Source: a virus. From it: 64,000 nt of DNA. Location of the stretch: IMG/VR virus record IMGVR_UViG_3300005529_000007, positions 1-64,000 of that record. The stretch is one strand, 5' to 3'. Below are positions 7,018 through 16,564 of this stretch, in pieces. Position numbers and translations under genes: made by a program. How positions within the stretch are numbered: position 1 is the first letter of the stretch; the number at the start of each line of letters is the position of its first letter. The notes beneath the pieces were generated by a model. It did not search any database, was not told the DNA's origin, and saw only the letters and a program-made list of their open reading frames with translations.

Positions 7018-8812
7018 GAAACTTCTTCTTAGCTTAGTCCTGCTAGGTTCTGCCTTCGCCCAGGTGAACACGGCCAACATTGGCTTGATTCAGATCCCAG
7101 ATGGCACGCTCAACTGGGGCGGATCAATGCGCACCAACTTCAACATCCTGGATAACCTGTTCTCTGCGTCGAATCCAACCGTTGTCCCAGGCTTCAAGGT
7201 TACGAATCTTTATCTCCCTGCGGTCTCTGTCGGGAGCTGTCTCAACGTCGGGGCGCTTAACGTCGTCACCGGATACAACTGCCTGAACTTGGTATCTGGT
7301 CCGGGCATGAACTGCACGGGCTTCTCGGGCACGGTTACCTGTGGTATGACCAACACGGGTGTGACTGCGGGAAGCTACTCGAATGTCAACGTGACGGTGG
7401 ATGCTCAGGGAAGAATCCTTGGTATCTCCAGCAGCACTGGCGGGACAGGCCTTCCAGCGACAGTCAACTATCTCCCCTCTGGGTCGAACCAAGCCACCAT
7501 CCAAGCTGCCCTGACGGGCGCGATCAGCGGAGAGACCATCTGGTTCTCAGGGTCCTATACCGCGTGCGGACTTACTTTGTCCGTGCCGGATGTGCACCTC
7601 CTTGGAATGGACGAAGACGGTTCAGTAATTTCCTGCGCAACCGCCAGTTCACCCATCTTGACAGTCAGCGGCGCAGGCGACCAGGTAGACAACCTGAACC
7701 TGAAGCACGTGACCAACTCCCCTACTTGTCCTGGAGGCAATGGAACTGCAACCTGCGGAGACGGCATTCAAGTCTTCCCCTCAGGCTCTCGGGTCAGGAT
7801 CTCGAACGTCCACACGAATTTCAACTACAACGGTATCGCCCTGGGCTGGACGGCCTACGCGGTTCTCGACAACTTCATCTCCGAGTTCAATAACAACCAC
7901 GGAGTAGCGTTCATCCTGGACGCCAGCAACCCCCACATGCAGTGGGAGGTGGGACGCGGACTCTCTGAGCAGAACCTGGGCAATGGCTTCGATGTCACCT
8001 GTCCAGCGTCGTTCACCAATGTCCACACTCCTGGCCCGCACTTCTCGGGCAAGACCCAGACCTTCGGCAACAACGGCTACGGCTTCAACTTCGACTGCAC
8101 GGCAGCGACCTCGTCCGGGATCTCGGACATCTGGATAGACGGAGCATTCTCCTCCCAGAACAACAAGTCAGGCTTCCACTTCAGCAACGGTGGGCGGAAC
8201 GTCATCATGACGGGAACCTATTCCGAGCAAGCTGGAAGCTACGCGGGTGGCGCAGGATTTCCAAACTGTAGCGGCAATCCTTGTTCGCAAACCCCCTCGG
8301 GCTCGGGCTACGGAATCGAAGTAACCTCCGCTTGCGACAACACCTTTCCCCCGGATATTACGGGCGGCGGCATATGGCAGAACGACTACAGCGGAATCTT
8401 TGCTGGATGCCCTGGCATGTCGATCACTGGCGTCAATACGTTTGACAACGGCTTCGCCTCTGCCTCGGCCCAGACCGAAGCAGGCATCACCATCGCGGCA
8501 GACAACGTGAACGTCACGGGTGGGTACAACCAGAAGGGCTCGCATGAGACTTCCGGTATCTACATCCAGTCTGGGGACAAGCCGAACATCATGGGCTACC
8601 AGTGCGATTCCAACGTGAACAACTGCATCAACGTGGCCTCGATCCCCGCTAGTGGCTTCATCGAGCGCATTGGCAACTCCCGCTGGACACAGTCGGACTC
8701 GGTAGCCTCCGGTTCCTGCCAGAACGGCGACAAGTGGACGCGGACGAATGCTGCCAACACTGGCACCTCCGAATGGACGTGCAAGAACGGCGCATACGTG
8801 GCCATTAACTAA
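7010..8812 (+). CDS. Tailspike-like beta-helix protein with signal peptide (600 aa)
   Basis: TTG start gives MIKKLLLSLVLLGSAFAQ, a complete signal peptide with an AFA-Q cleavage site. From about residue 190 there are runs of short hydrophobic strands with Asn/Gly/Asp turns (for example LDNFISEFNNNHGVAF), the pattern of right-handed parallel beta-helices in pectate-lyase-like depolymerases and tailspikes. Cys pairs are frequent. Probably a receptor-binding or polysaccharide-degrading spike. The start overlaps the upstream gene by eight bases. Confidence 0.62.
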   Translation: MIKKLLLSLVLLGSAFAQVNTANIGLIQIPDGTLNWGGSMRTNFNILDNLFSASNPTVVPGFKVTNLYLPAVSVGSCLNVGALNVVTGYNCLNLVSGPGMNCTGFSGTVTCGMTNTGVTAGSYSNVNVTVDAQGRILGISSSTGGTGLPATVNYLPSGSNQATIQAALTGAISGETIWFSGSYTACGLTLSVPDVHLLGMDEDGSVISCATASSPILTVSGAGDQVDNLNLKHVTNSPTCPGGNGTATCGDGIQVFPSGSRVRISNVHTNFNYNGIALGWTAYAVLDNFISEFNNNHGVAFILDASNPHMQWEVGRGLSEQNLGNGFDVTCPASFTNVHTPGPHFSGKTQTFGNNGYGFNFDCTAATSSGISDIWIDGAFSSQNNKSGFHFSNGGRNVIMTGTYSEQAGSYAGGAGFPNCSGNPCSQTPSGSGYGIEVTSACDNTFPPDITGGGIWQNDYSGIFAGCPGMSITGVNTFDNGFASASAQTEAGITIAADNVNVTGGYNQKGSHETSGIYIQSGDKPNIMGYQCDSNVNNCINVASIPASGFIERIGNSRWTQSDSVASGSCQNGDKWTRTNAANTGTSEWTCKNGAYVAIN

Positions 8813-9381
8813 TGCCAGGCTTTGGTTCAAATCCGTTCGGACAGACAGCCTTTGGTGATCCCCCTGTACCGACTTTAACGGTCTCAGGTTGCATCCCGCT
8901 GATTCCTTCTCCGAATGGACAGAACTGGACCCTGGGCATCACCGACAACGGAGAACTCACCACCACCCCAGCGCGGCAGGCAGGCATTCCTTCTCCTATG
9001 AAGATCGCCTCCCCGAGCTTTAGTTGGCTCATCACTGCCGACAACAACGGGGCAATCGTAACTACCCAGTTCTCCCTGGACTCCTCGCCCTTCTACTGGA
9101 CGTTGAGATCCCTCCCTAGCTTCCTGCGCTATGCCATCTCAGCCGACGATCTCGGGGAACTTCAAACGCAACTGTTCAATGTTGCGGCGAATATCTCGGC
9201 TACTGTTCCTTATCCCCAAGATGTAACCATGTCCCGCTGGCCTGACACCATTGGCCTGATCTGCTACTCCTGTGGCAACGCCACGGTCAGCCTCTCAGCG
9301 GACATGAGCTGCTGGTGCTGTTCCTGCAACTCCTTCGTAGACGTAGAAGACACCAACGAGCTGGTCATCATAGACGAGTAA
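8812..9381 (+). CDS. Hypothetical protein with Cys-rich C-terminus (189 aa)
   Basis: ATG start overlapping the previous TAA as TAATG. The first 140 residues look beta-rich without catalytic motifs. The last 45 include CYSCGN and CWCCSC, six cysteines that could form a metal knuckle or disulphides. It lies between two spike genes, so a tail-baseplate connector or spike chaperone role is possible. No family recognised. Confidence 0.5.
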   Translation: MPGFGSNPFGQTAFGDPPVPTLTVSGCIPLIPSPNGQNWTLGITDNGELTTTPARQAGIPSPMKIASPSFSWLITADNNGAIVTTQFSLDSSPFYWTLRSLPSFLRYAISADDLGELQTQLFNVAANISATVPYPQDVTMSRWPDTIGLICYSCGNATVSLSADMSCWCCSCNSFVDVEDTNELVIIDE

Positions 9382-11279
9382 TGTTTAAGAAATTTATAGC
9401 AATCCTCACCCTGGCTGCTACGTGCTTCGCACAGACGCACACTACCGTGATGAAGGATCTGAATAGCACCATCACTGGCGCAGTCTCCACCAGGCAGTGG
9501 ATCGACGCCTCGGACACCTCCCGGTTCACGGGCGATGCCTGCCAGATGATTCTCGCGGCCCAGCAAAGCACAGCCGTGGGAGTGGTGATTGATGCCCGTG
9601 GCTTCACGGGCGACCAGGCATGTTCGGTTAATCCGTTCTCCTTTAGCTACCAGGGGACCATTCTCCTGGGGCCTACGTTCTACCACATTGCCACGCCCTG
9701 GATGCTGCCTCACAAGGTCAATCTTCTCGGAGCTGGCTGGGAGACGGGCCTGGGCAATAACTCCATTGGCTCGACGGTTATTCAGGCTTGCAGCGGGGCT
9801 GGACAGTATTGTGCCGGAGCATTTCCCTCGAATGGGATCATGTTCTGCTACACGGACGATGGCACTACGTGCAACCACACTAGCGGACCAGTCTTTGACT
9901 CGCCTTTATATAACTTAACCTTCGACGGGAACAACGTCCTAGGCATCACTCTCTTGGCGAACTTCGTAGGCCAAGAGGGAACGGGCTTCTTCCGCATCAA
10001 CGGCTTCGGCTACGGCAACCATGGCGTGGGTATCAACCTCGGTGGGATTGGCAAGGACCCCGTAGACAATGGTCCTGGCTCCCAGAACACCACCCTCGAC
10101 GAGATCTCCCTCTCGCTCATCACAGGCAATACCTGCACCGTAGATTCGATTGGCATCCTGGTGGACACTGGCGGTCCGGCTTTCCCGAGCGCCCGCTCGA
10201 TCAGCAATGTGACCATCACCAACCAGGGATGCGCCTCGAACCTCTACCCGGATGTAAACATCCAGATCAGCACAGGCTCCATGAAGCTGGACTCGATTCA
10301 CTGCGAGAGCTTTCAGCGAGCGTGTGTCACCCTGGGGTATAGCCCAGTTGGCTTAGCAGGCGGCGCTTCCGGCATCTCCATCGACGAGATCAACTGCGGG
10401 AACTGTGCGCCACAGCCTTCGACCAACCTGGCCACCACCACTTCCATTAGCGGCAACACCGTCACCGTCACAGGCCTGGGCACGAACACCAACATCCGCG
10501 TGGGCGACCTGGTCATCATGTCGGGTTGCGCCCCGGCTGGCTACAACAACGCCTACGTAGTTCTTACTACGACCGCCACGACTTTCACAGGCGTCATCGG
10601 CGGGAACACCCCTCCTGTCGGGAACGGCACCTGTAGTGCCTACCAGCCAGAGAACACGGTTGTTCTGATCTCCAATCAATATGCGGCAGGCACGGCCTCT
10701 ATCTCTCTTTCCAACGTTAGGGCTGTCGGGCCTAATCTCCCCTTCGACACGATTGTCGATGAAATCAACGCCACGGCCAGCACCGGAGCCACGGTCAATA
10801 CCACCAACGCGAACGTGCTAAATGCTGCGGTTGAAAATCAAGTCTCCCTCTACATCCTGGGCGATGCCAGCTCCTTCCCCGCATTCGGCACGAACGTCTT
10901 CACGACTTCCTGGCAGATCCCGCAAACGCAGCTTTCGGTGATGTCCACACAGGAAATTGTCACCTCGTATAACTGCGCTGCCCAAGGCGGCAACTGTCAG
11001 AACGGCGGTCCCTCACAGCCAGCGGTCATTGCGGGCCTGGTCGCCATCGGCACCGGACAGACCACCGTCACAGTGACGACGAAGGCTGTCACATCGAACT
11101 CCGAAATCTTCATTCAAGAAGATCCCTCTGCCGGGAGCAGGTTCCTGGCCACGTGCAGCACCTCTCAATTCGTCAACGCCATGGTCACCTCTCGCAGCGC
11201 TGGAGTCAGTTTCACGATCACGATCTCTGCCCCGGTTACAAGCAATCCCCTCTGTTTTGACTTCTGGATAGTCAACTAA
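9381..11279 (+). CDS. Tailspike-like beta-helix protein with signal peptide (632 aa)
   Basis: The start is the ATG at 9381 in TAATG with the preceding stop. It gives MFKKFIAILTLAATCFAQ, a signal peptide closely similar in plan to those at 7010 and 14982. The body shows beta-helix-like repeats with Asn, Gly and Asp at turns (residues about 90-380), and from 380 a beta-rich C-terminal domain. It is probably a second receptor-binding or depolymerase spike. The signal peptide and cysteines suggest the protein, or an ancestor, was exported. Confidence 0.6.
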   Translation: MFKKFIAILTLAATCFAQTHTTVMKDLNSTITGAVSTRQWIDASDTSRFTGDACQMILAAQQSTAVGVVIDARGFTGDQACSVNPFSFSYQGTILLGPTFYHIATPWMLPHKVNLLGAGWETGLGNNSIGSTVIQACSGAGQYCAGAFPSNGIMFCYTDDGTTCNHTSGPVFDSPLYNLTFDGNNVLGITLLANFVGQEGTGFFRINGFGYGNHGVGINLGGIGKDPVDNGPGSQNTTLDEISLSLITGNTCTVDSIGILVDTGGPAFPSARSISNVTITNQGCASNLYPDVNIQISTGSMKLDSIHCESFQRACVTLGYSPVGLAGGASGISIDEINCGNCAPQPSTNLATTTSISGNTVTVTGLGTNTNIRVGDLVIMSGCAPAGYNNAYVVLTTTATTFTGVIGGNTPPVGNGTCSAYQPENTVVLISNQYAAGTASISLSNVRAVGPNLPFDTIVDEINATASTGATVNTTNANVLNAAVENQVSLYILGDASSFPAFGTNVFTTSWQIPQTQLSVMSTQEIVTSYNCAAQGGNCQNGGPSQPAVIAGLVAIGTGQTTVTVTTKAVTSNSEIFIQEDPSAGSRFLATCSTSQFVNAMVTSRSAGVSFTITISAPVTSNPLCFDFWIVN

Positions 11280-13376
11280 GTGCCTCTAGAGTACAACAAC
11301 CCATCCGTTGCTCCCATGGTCTCGGTCTCCGAAGACCCTAACGAGCAGATTACCAACAAGGCTATTACCAGCCTGCGTCGTATGCGGTACTTCCGCAAGC
11401 AATACGACCAGCGCCGGGCCTACTTCTATCGGCAATACATTGGGCAGCGGGACCAGAGATTCTACCCGGATAACATCACCCCCAGGGCGAACTCCTTTGT
11501 TCCATATCCTCTCTCCAACGTAGAGACCATCGTCTCCCGTGTTCTGGATGCCTTCTTTTCATATGAGGACTTCTTTGATTCGCGTGGCCGCTCTGCGCAA
11601 GATGAGCCCTCTGCCGAGAAGATGAAGCACGTCCTGCTCAAGATGTTCCACGAGGCCAAGCTCATCCAGTCCTTCGAGACCCTGGTGCGGAACATCGCCA
11701 TCTACGGCCACGCAGGAATGAAGATCGACTGGGATTGGGACTTCGATTGGGTGACATACGCCAAGCCCATCTTTGCCATGAGCGACGATGGCATGACGCC
11801 GCTGATGCAGCCGACCCTGGACCCCAATACGATGCAACCTGTCATGCAGCCTGTCATCCTGGGGTATCAGCCAGATCGCAAGCCAGTGGCGCGGAACAGG
11901 CCGCGCTTCATCCCCATCGACGTGTATGACCTGATGGTCGATCCCGATGGCGGAATCATTGCCCATCTCACCGAACGCACCCTTGGACAAATGAAGCGCG
12001 AGCAAGCCATGAGTCTCATGGCAGCGCAGCAGGACCCCAGCAAGAAGCCGCTCTATCTCCCAGAGGCAATGGAGACCTTGGAGCGCCGCGTCAGGGAAAG
12101 CGTCAAGGCTCCCGACAACCCGGATGATACTGTCATCCGCCTAGCAGAGCTCTGGGATGAATATGCCCAGACTCAAACCATCATGACCTACGGCGAAGAT
12201 GCCGAGGCCATAAGCTGGAAAGATCTCCGCGCATCCTACAGGGCCGCAGGCTACAGCCCCTTCAAGCGCAAAGTTTACGCAGGCACGCCTCTCCTTCTCT
12301 ACCACGGAGAGAGCCCCTTCATGCACAAGAAGTGCCCGATTGTGCACACGAGCTTCATCAAGATTCCGAATGAAATCTTCGGCCTGGGTGCCATCGAGAT
12401 CATCTCGGACTTGACCGAGTCCCTGAACAAGTTCGTCAACATGGTTACGGACAACTGGAACCTGGGCATCAATCGGCGGTTTGCCTTCGACGTGAACGCC
12501 GACATCGACCATGAAGCACTGAACAGTTTCAACGTCCCAGGCGGACGAGTGGGCGTCTCCGGCGATCCCACCAAGGTCATCATGCCCCTGCCCTTCTTCA
12601 CCCCCCAGGCAGGCGACTACCAGGTCCTCGATCTCTACAAGGGCATGATCGAAATGACCTCCGGGGTGAGTGACTTCTACTCCAAGGCAGTGGGTTCCCC
12701 GACTGGGAATCGCACCGCCACAGGCATCAGCAATGTCATGCAGGAGTCCAACTACAGGTTCAAGATGTTCATCCGCAACCTGGAACTGGATGTCCTACAG
12801 CCTCTCCTTGAAATGTGCGCCTCGATGGTCCAGCAGTACTTGACGGATGACATTGAAGTGCAGATCACCGGGGAGAACCCCACCATCAAGAAGTGGATCA
12901 CCCTGCGCCCCGAGGAACTCATCGGGACTTTGCAGTTCGATCTCATTGCCGCCAACTACGCCAGCAATCGGATGATTCGCCAGAGAAACCTGCTGGCCTT
13001 GTTCAACCTGGCTGCACAGAGCCCGTACCTCAACCAGTACGAGGCCCTTAAAGAACTCTTCGTGGCCTTCGAGGTGCGCAACGTCAACAAGCTGTTGTAC
13101 GCCCCGCCTCAAGTTCAGATGATGCAGCTCCAAGAACAAGAGCAGCAGATCAAGATGATGGCCTTGCAGAGCATGATGGACACCGAAGGGAAGGCCCGGT
13201 TAAGCCAGGCCAAACCGCAAATGGGCAAGGGCCCAGACGGGCGTCCGCGCAAGATGCAGTTCGAGGGCAAGATCCCAGGCGCAGGCCTGATGGGTCCGAT
13301 CCGCGAGCTCGCGCAAAGCATGGGAGCCAACGGCCTCGGCCTTGAAGGCATGGGTCAGGTTCCTGAGGGAGAGTAA
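11280..13376 (+). CDS. Portal protein
   Basis: GTG start directly after the previous stop. At 698 residues it fits the large portals of N4-like and other podovirus-type phages. It shows the early alpha-helical clip with NVETIVSRVLDAFF, a central region with IYGHAGMKIDWDW and EIISDLTESLNKFVNM, and a Gln/Met-rich helical C-terminus that would form the barrel. Portals are dodecameric channels at one head vertex through which terminase pumps DNA. The scaffold and capsid genes follow 0.7-1.6 kb later, the canonical order. Confidence 0.85.
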   Translation: MPLEYNNPSVAPMVSVSEDPNEQITNKAITSLRRMRYFRKQYDQRRAYFYRQYIGQRDQRFYPDNITPRANSFVPYPLSNVETIVSRVLDAFFSYEDFFDSRGRSAQDEPSAEKMKHVLLKMFHEAKLIQSFETLVRNIAIYGHAGMKIDWDWDFDWVTYAKPIFAMSDDGMTPLMQPTLDPNTMQPVMQPVILGYQPDRKPVARNRPRFIPIDVYDLMVDPDGGIIAHLTERTLGQMKREQAMSLMAAQQDPSKKPLYLPEAMETLERRVRESVKAPDNPDDTVIRLAELWDEYAQTQTIMTYGEDAEAISWKDLRASYRAAGYSPFKRKVYAGTPLLLYHGESPFMHKKCPIVHTSFIKIPNEIFGLGAIEIISDLTESLNKFVNMVTDNWNLGINRRFAFDVNADIDHEALNSFNVPGGRVGVSGDPTKVIMPLPFFTPQAGDYQVLDLYKGMIEMTSGVSDFYSKAVGSPTGNRTATGISNVMQESNYRFKMFIRNLELDVLQPLLEMCASMVQQYLTDDIEVQITGENPTIKKWITLRPEELIGTLQFDLIAANYASNRMIRQRNLLALFNLAAQSPYLNQYEALKELFVAFEVRNVNKLLYAPPQVQMMQLQEQEQQIKMMALQSMMDTEGKARLSQAKPQMGKGPDGRPRKMQFEGKIPGAGLMGPIRELAQSMGANGLGLEGMGQVPEGE

Positions 13377-13591
13377 TGTTCCACCACTGGGATTATGTCG
13401 CGCTGTGTGTCGCCATGGCAGTTGTCTTCGCCCTGGAGATGCTGGGCGTGTTCGGCAAGCATTACGTCACGATCACTTACATCATCCGCACCTACATGCC
13501 CTGGGCGGCACGGGTAGCCGTGTGGCTCTGGCTAGGGCACCACTTCCTTAAGCCATTGCCTGAATGGCTCCAGAAGTATCTGGGGAAATAA
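13376..13591 (+). CDS. Small membrane protein (71 aa)
   Basis: ATG in TAATG with the portal stop. It has one or two hydrophobic segments (VALCVAMAVVFALEMLGV and a Trp-rich region near residue 45) with a basic C-terminus. Such proteins between portal and scaffold can be holin-like or act in membrane-associated assembly. No family recognised. Confidence 0.5.
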   Translation: MFHHWDYVALCVAMAVVFALEMLGVFGKHYVTITYIIRTYMPWAARVAVWLWLGHHFLKPLPEWLQKYLGK

Positions 13592-13595
13592 ATTA

Positions 13596-13624
13596 CCACT
13601 ACCCCCAAAACGGGTCGCATAGAC
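13596..13624 (+). repeat. Dispersed repeat copy 1 (CACTACCC family)
   Basis: CCACTACCCCCAAAACGGGT followed by CGCATAGAC. It sits in the 45-base gap between the membrane protein gene and the 118-residue gene, ending 13 bases before the latter's ATG, which lacks a clear Shine-Dalgarno. The ACCC/GGGT arms can pair across an A-rich loop. Other copies are at 25979, 26069, 42304-42492, 58006 and 63155. A promoter, operator or RNA element is possible. Confidence 0.6.
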
Positions 13625-13636
13625 ACAAACAAACAT

Positions 13637-13993
13637 ATGTTCAAGAGGGATATTCACCACTACCACGTTGTAGAAGTCGAGAAAGGGAGCAAGCTCCCCG
13701 AGATGAACGGAGACCTCCGCGAATCTCTCAAGACTCTTCAACATCACCCCGGTTTCCAATACCTGATCCAGCGCTGGCGTTTTCACAAGGCAGCCCTTGA
13801 GACTACTCTCAAGGAAGGTTTGAATCTTACTGAGGTTCAACTCCGCTACCTGCAAGCTGGCATCTACTGGGCAGGTAAGATCGAAGACGAGATCAATCTT
13901 CTCACCAAGGCAACTCCCAAGTCCCGCCCTGCCGAAGACGACGAACATGCGGCCTTCGCCGCCATGGCGTCCAATCTCGAACTCGTTAAATAA
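13637..13993 (+). CDS. Helical hypothetical protein, possible assembly factor (118 aa)
   Basis: ATG start. The protein is helical with charged residues and ends in an acidic segment (PAEDDEHAAF). It lies between portal and scaffold genes. Similar-sized helical proteins in this position are often head-completion or terminase-small-subunit-like, but no HTH can be identified here. Dispersed repeat copy 1 lies immediately upstream in place of a ribosome binding site. Confidence 0.5.
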   Translation: MFKRDIHHYHVVEVEKGSKLPEMNGDLRESLKTLQHHPGFQYLIQRWRFHKAALETTLKEGLNLTEVQLRYLQAGIYWAGKIEDEINLLTKATPKSRPAEDDEHAAFAAMASNLELVK

Positions 13994-14034
13994 GCTCGGA
14001 CCCACAAGGTCCATATCTCCCACAAGGAACTGTA

Positions 14035-14946
14035 ATGCCCAATCAAGTGTCCCCTGGTTTCGACCGTGGCTTTGTCAGCATGAGCGATGCCCCTGGGGCA
14101 GACATTGGTTTCGACGATTTGTTCCCACCCGAAACCAACAATCTCGGTGCGCCACAAGCGCCACCTCAGGGAACTAACCCTCAAGAGCCGCCACAAGCTA
14201 CACCTCCTACCGAAGCGGATTTCATCCGCGCTGGTCAGACGGTCTACAGAACTCGTGAGGATGCAGAAAAGGGAATCGAACATAAAGACTCCCTGATCTC
14301 GCGCTACCGGACATTCCTTGCAGACCAAGGAATCGACCCTGACGAACTCAAACCTCGCCCCAAAGCTCCCGAGCCCACAACGACTCCCGAGCCTCCTTCC
14401 CAGTTCAAGTACTACCAGAATCCCAAGATGTTCGATGAATTGTCCGAGGCTGTCAAAGCCCAGGACAAGGTTCGTTATCAGCAGATCCTGGAACAGCACA
14501 ACCTGGAGCAGATGAACGCTGTCTTCGCTCCTGTTGCGCCGTACATCGCTGAAGTCGCCCGGCAACGGGCCGTCCGTCAAGTTGCGGACGAAGTCCCAGA
14601 CTTCACACAGTTCATCAATAGCCAAGGCTACCGAGAAACCCTCAAGAGCCTGCCCAGCTTAGAGATGGCTGTCAAGAACGCGGAAAGCAACTTTGCGATG
14701 GCAGAGAACCTAGGCGAACTCTACAAGATCGCCTACCTGGTCAATCAGGGGCGGAACCGAAGCGCAAATCCGGCACCGATTCAACAGTCTGTGCCTCCCC
14801 CGGCTGTGAGACCGACAACCGCACCCTCTACCATGACTCCCCCCGCCCCCGCTCCCCCGACTAGCGACTGGACCACTAATCGTGATTCACGTCGCCAGCT
14901 CATCAAGGACATGGAGGGCAGAGGCATAAAAGACGTTGCGTTTTAA
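14035..14946 (+). CDS. Scaffolding protein
   Basis: A 303-residue protein just upstream of the major capsid gene. It has a Pro/Gln-rich disordered N-terminus, a helical charged centre (LSEAVKAQDKVRYQQILE) and a Pro-rich linker before a basic C-terminal helix (RDSRRQLIKDMEGRG) suited to binding the capsid inner surface. Size, composition and position match head scaffolds, which are expelled or cleaved during maturation. A ribosome binding site AAGGAACTGTA precedes the ATG. Confidence 0.75.
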   Translation: MPNQVSPGFDRGFVSMSDAPGADIGFDDLFPPETNNLGAPQAPPQGTNPQEPPQATPPTEADFIRAGQTVYRTREDAEKGIEHKDSLISRYRTFLADQGIDPDELKPRPKAPEPTTTPEPPSQFKYYQNPKMFDELSEAVKAQDKVRYQQILEQHNLEQMNAVFAPVAPYIAEVARQRAVRQVADEVPDFTQFINSQGYRETLKSLPSLEMAVKNAESNFAMAENLGELYKIAYLVNQGRNRSANPAPIQQSVPPPAVRPTTAPSTMTPPAPAPPTSDWTTNRDSRRQLIKDMEGRGIKDVAF

Positions 14947-14981
14947 CTACTCACAGCAGGGTCCAATTCACGAGGAAAACC

Positions 14982-15992
14982 ATGTTTAAGAAGTTTCTTT
15001 CCCTTCTCTTCATTGTCCTCGGTTTCGGACCTGATGTCGTAACTGTCACAGCAGGTACGGCAGGCAATGCGGGGTCAACAGCCGCCGAGCTGATTACCTA
15101 CATGTCTGCCCGTCTCTTGGAAGTGGCCGAGTTCAATACCATCCTCGACCAGTTCGGAGACAAGCATCCCCTCCCCAGCAACTCCTCGAAGACGATTCGT
15201 TTCGTCCGTGAAGAGAAGCTGACGGTTGCTGCTACGCCTACTCAGTTGACAGAAGGCATCCCGCCCGATGCTGTGGGCCTGACCCTTAACCAGATTGAGG
15301 CCACGATTGAGCAGTATGGTTCCGTGGTTCGTTTGTCAGATCTTGCTGAGATCACCGCTCGTCATTCCATTACCGAGCGCACGATCTACATCCTAGGTCT
15401 GCAAGCGGCTGAAACCTACGACCAGCTCATCTTCAACGTCCTCAACGCTGCAACTAACACCTACTACCCCAACAACAGAGCGGGTGATACCTCTCTGCTT
15501 GGCTCTGACTTGGTCGGCTTCCCTGACCTGGTCGAACTGGATGCTGCCCTGCAAGATCAGGGTGCGCGGCCCTTTGAAGGGGGCGAATACGTTTTCGTCA
15601 CCCCGCCTCAGGTCTATGCAGGCATCCTGAAAGACCCGGACTACAAGGCCTCCAATCAGTTCCGCGCCCCTGAAAAGATCTGGCGTGGTGAAGTCGGCGC
15701 TCTCGGTGGATTCCGCGTAATCCGCTCGAACAGCGCTGCATTCGCTGCCACCTCTCAGGCGGGTGCGGGCCAGGCGAGCAAGGTGTTTAGCTCGTTTGCC
15801 ATTGCTCGTTTTGCTTATCAGATTACTGATTTGCAGAACCTGCGCGTCTATGTCGTGGCCCCTGGTGGCCAGACTGACCCGTTGCAACAGAGCCGGAAGA
15901 TCGGCTGGAAGTTCGCTTTCAAGTCGCTGATAACCAATCAGAATTGGGTGCGGCGAGTTCGTTCAGCGGGTGCAAACTCCATCACTAACTAA
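14982..15992 (+). CDS. Major capsid protein, N4-gp56 family-like
   Basis: 336 residues. Residues about 80-150 show the pattern TLNQIEATIEQYGSVVRLSD, then an ARHSITERTIYILGLQAAE segment, typical of N4-gp56-type HK97-fold capsid proteins. It follows scaffold and precedes head-completion-sized genes. Oddly, the chosen ATG (behind GAGGAAAACC) adds MFKKFLSLLFIVLGFG, a signal-peptide-like N-terminus similar to those of the spike genes. Starting later is possible only at in-frame codons without good ribosome binding sites. The leader may be removed in maturation. Confidence 0.82.
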   Translation: MFKKFLSLLFIVLGFGPDVVTVTAGTAGNAGSTAAELITYMSARLLEVAEFNTILDQFGDKHPLPSNSSKTIRFVREEKLTVAATPTQLTEGIPPDAVGLTLNQIEATIEQYGSVVRLSDLAEITARHSITERTIYILGLQAAETYDQLIFNVLNAATNTYYPNNRAGDTSLLGSDLVGFPDLVELDAALQDQGARPFEGGEYVFVTPPQVYAGILKDPDYKASNQFRAPEKIWRGEVGALGGFRVIRSNSAAFAATSQAGAGQASKVFSSFAIARFAYQITDLQNLRVYVVAPGGQTDPLQQSRKIGWKFAFKSLITNQNWVRRVRSAGANSITN

Positions 15993-15994
15993 TA

Positions 15995-16564
15995 GTGCCT
16001 AAGACCGCAAAGCAAAAGTCCCAGAACAGAATTTGGTACCACCGTCATCGTGATGAACAAATCATCAAGATGAAAGAGTACCGGAACAAACTCAAAGACC
16101 GCTGCTTTGCGGCTTACGGTGGCTATGTGTGCGCTTGTTGCAAAGAGACTGAACAGTCTTTCCTTTGCATCGACCACATCAACAACGACGGTTATCAACA
16201 TAGAAAGGAAATCGGGTTCAGGGGAGGAATTGGAATTTACCTTTGGTTAATTCGCAATAACTTCCCTCCCGGTTTCCAAGTTCTCTGTTTCAACTGTAAC
16301 CAAAGCAAGCGTCTAAACAAAGGCGTTTGCGCACACAAAGGAACAAAGATGAGTCATTCATTTGAGCAACCTGGTCCTGGAGATGGCATCCACGAAATGC
16401 GGAGGCCGGAAGGTCACGCCCATCTCGACCAGAAACTCGACAAAGGGATGCGGTCTCCAATGATTGGTCAGCTTCCCATGAACGCTGGCCTAGAGAGCCC
16501 CTCTGAATCTGCCCAGAATGGTAGTGGCCACGGTGATAGTGGCTACACCGGGAGCGGCTTCTAG
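15995..16564 (+). CDS. HNH endonuclease domain fused to a small virion-region protein
   Basis: GTG start three bases after the capsid stop, giving 189 residues. Residues 1-115 show an HNH nuclease: CACCKE, FLCIDHINNDG and LCFNCNQSKR supply the metal-binding and catalytic pairs, as in free-standing homing endonucleases. The frame then runs on without a stop into a 71-residue polar segment. That segment starts at an internal ATG (16350) with its own AAAGGAAC ribosome binding site. I infer that an HNH gene inserted in frame upstream of an older small gene, so two products may be made. Confidence 0.65.
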   Translation: MPKTAKQKSQNRIWYHRHRDEQIIKMKEYRNKLKDRCFAAYGGYVCACCKETEQSFLCIDHINNDGYQHRKEIGFRGGIGIYLWLIRNNFPPGFQVLCFNCNQSKRLNKGVCAHKGTKMSHSFEQPGPGDGIHEMRRPEGHAHLDQKLDKGMRSPMIGQLPMNAGLESPSESAQNGSGHGDSGYTGSGF

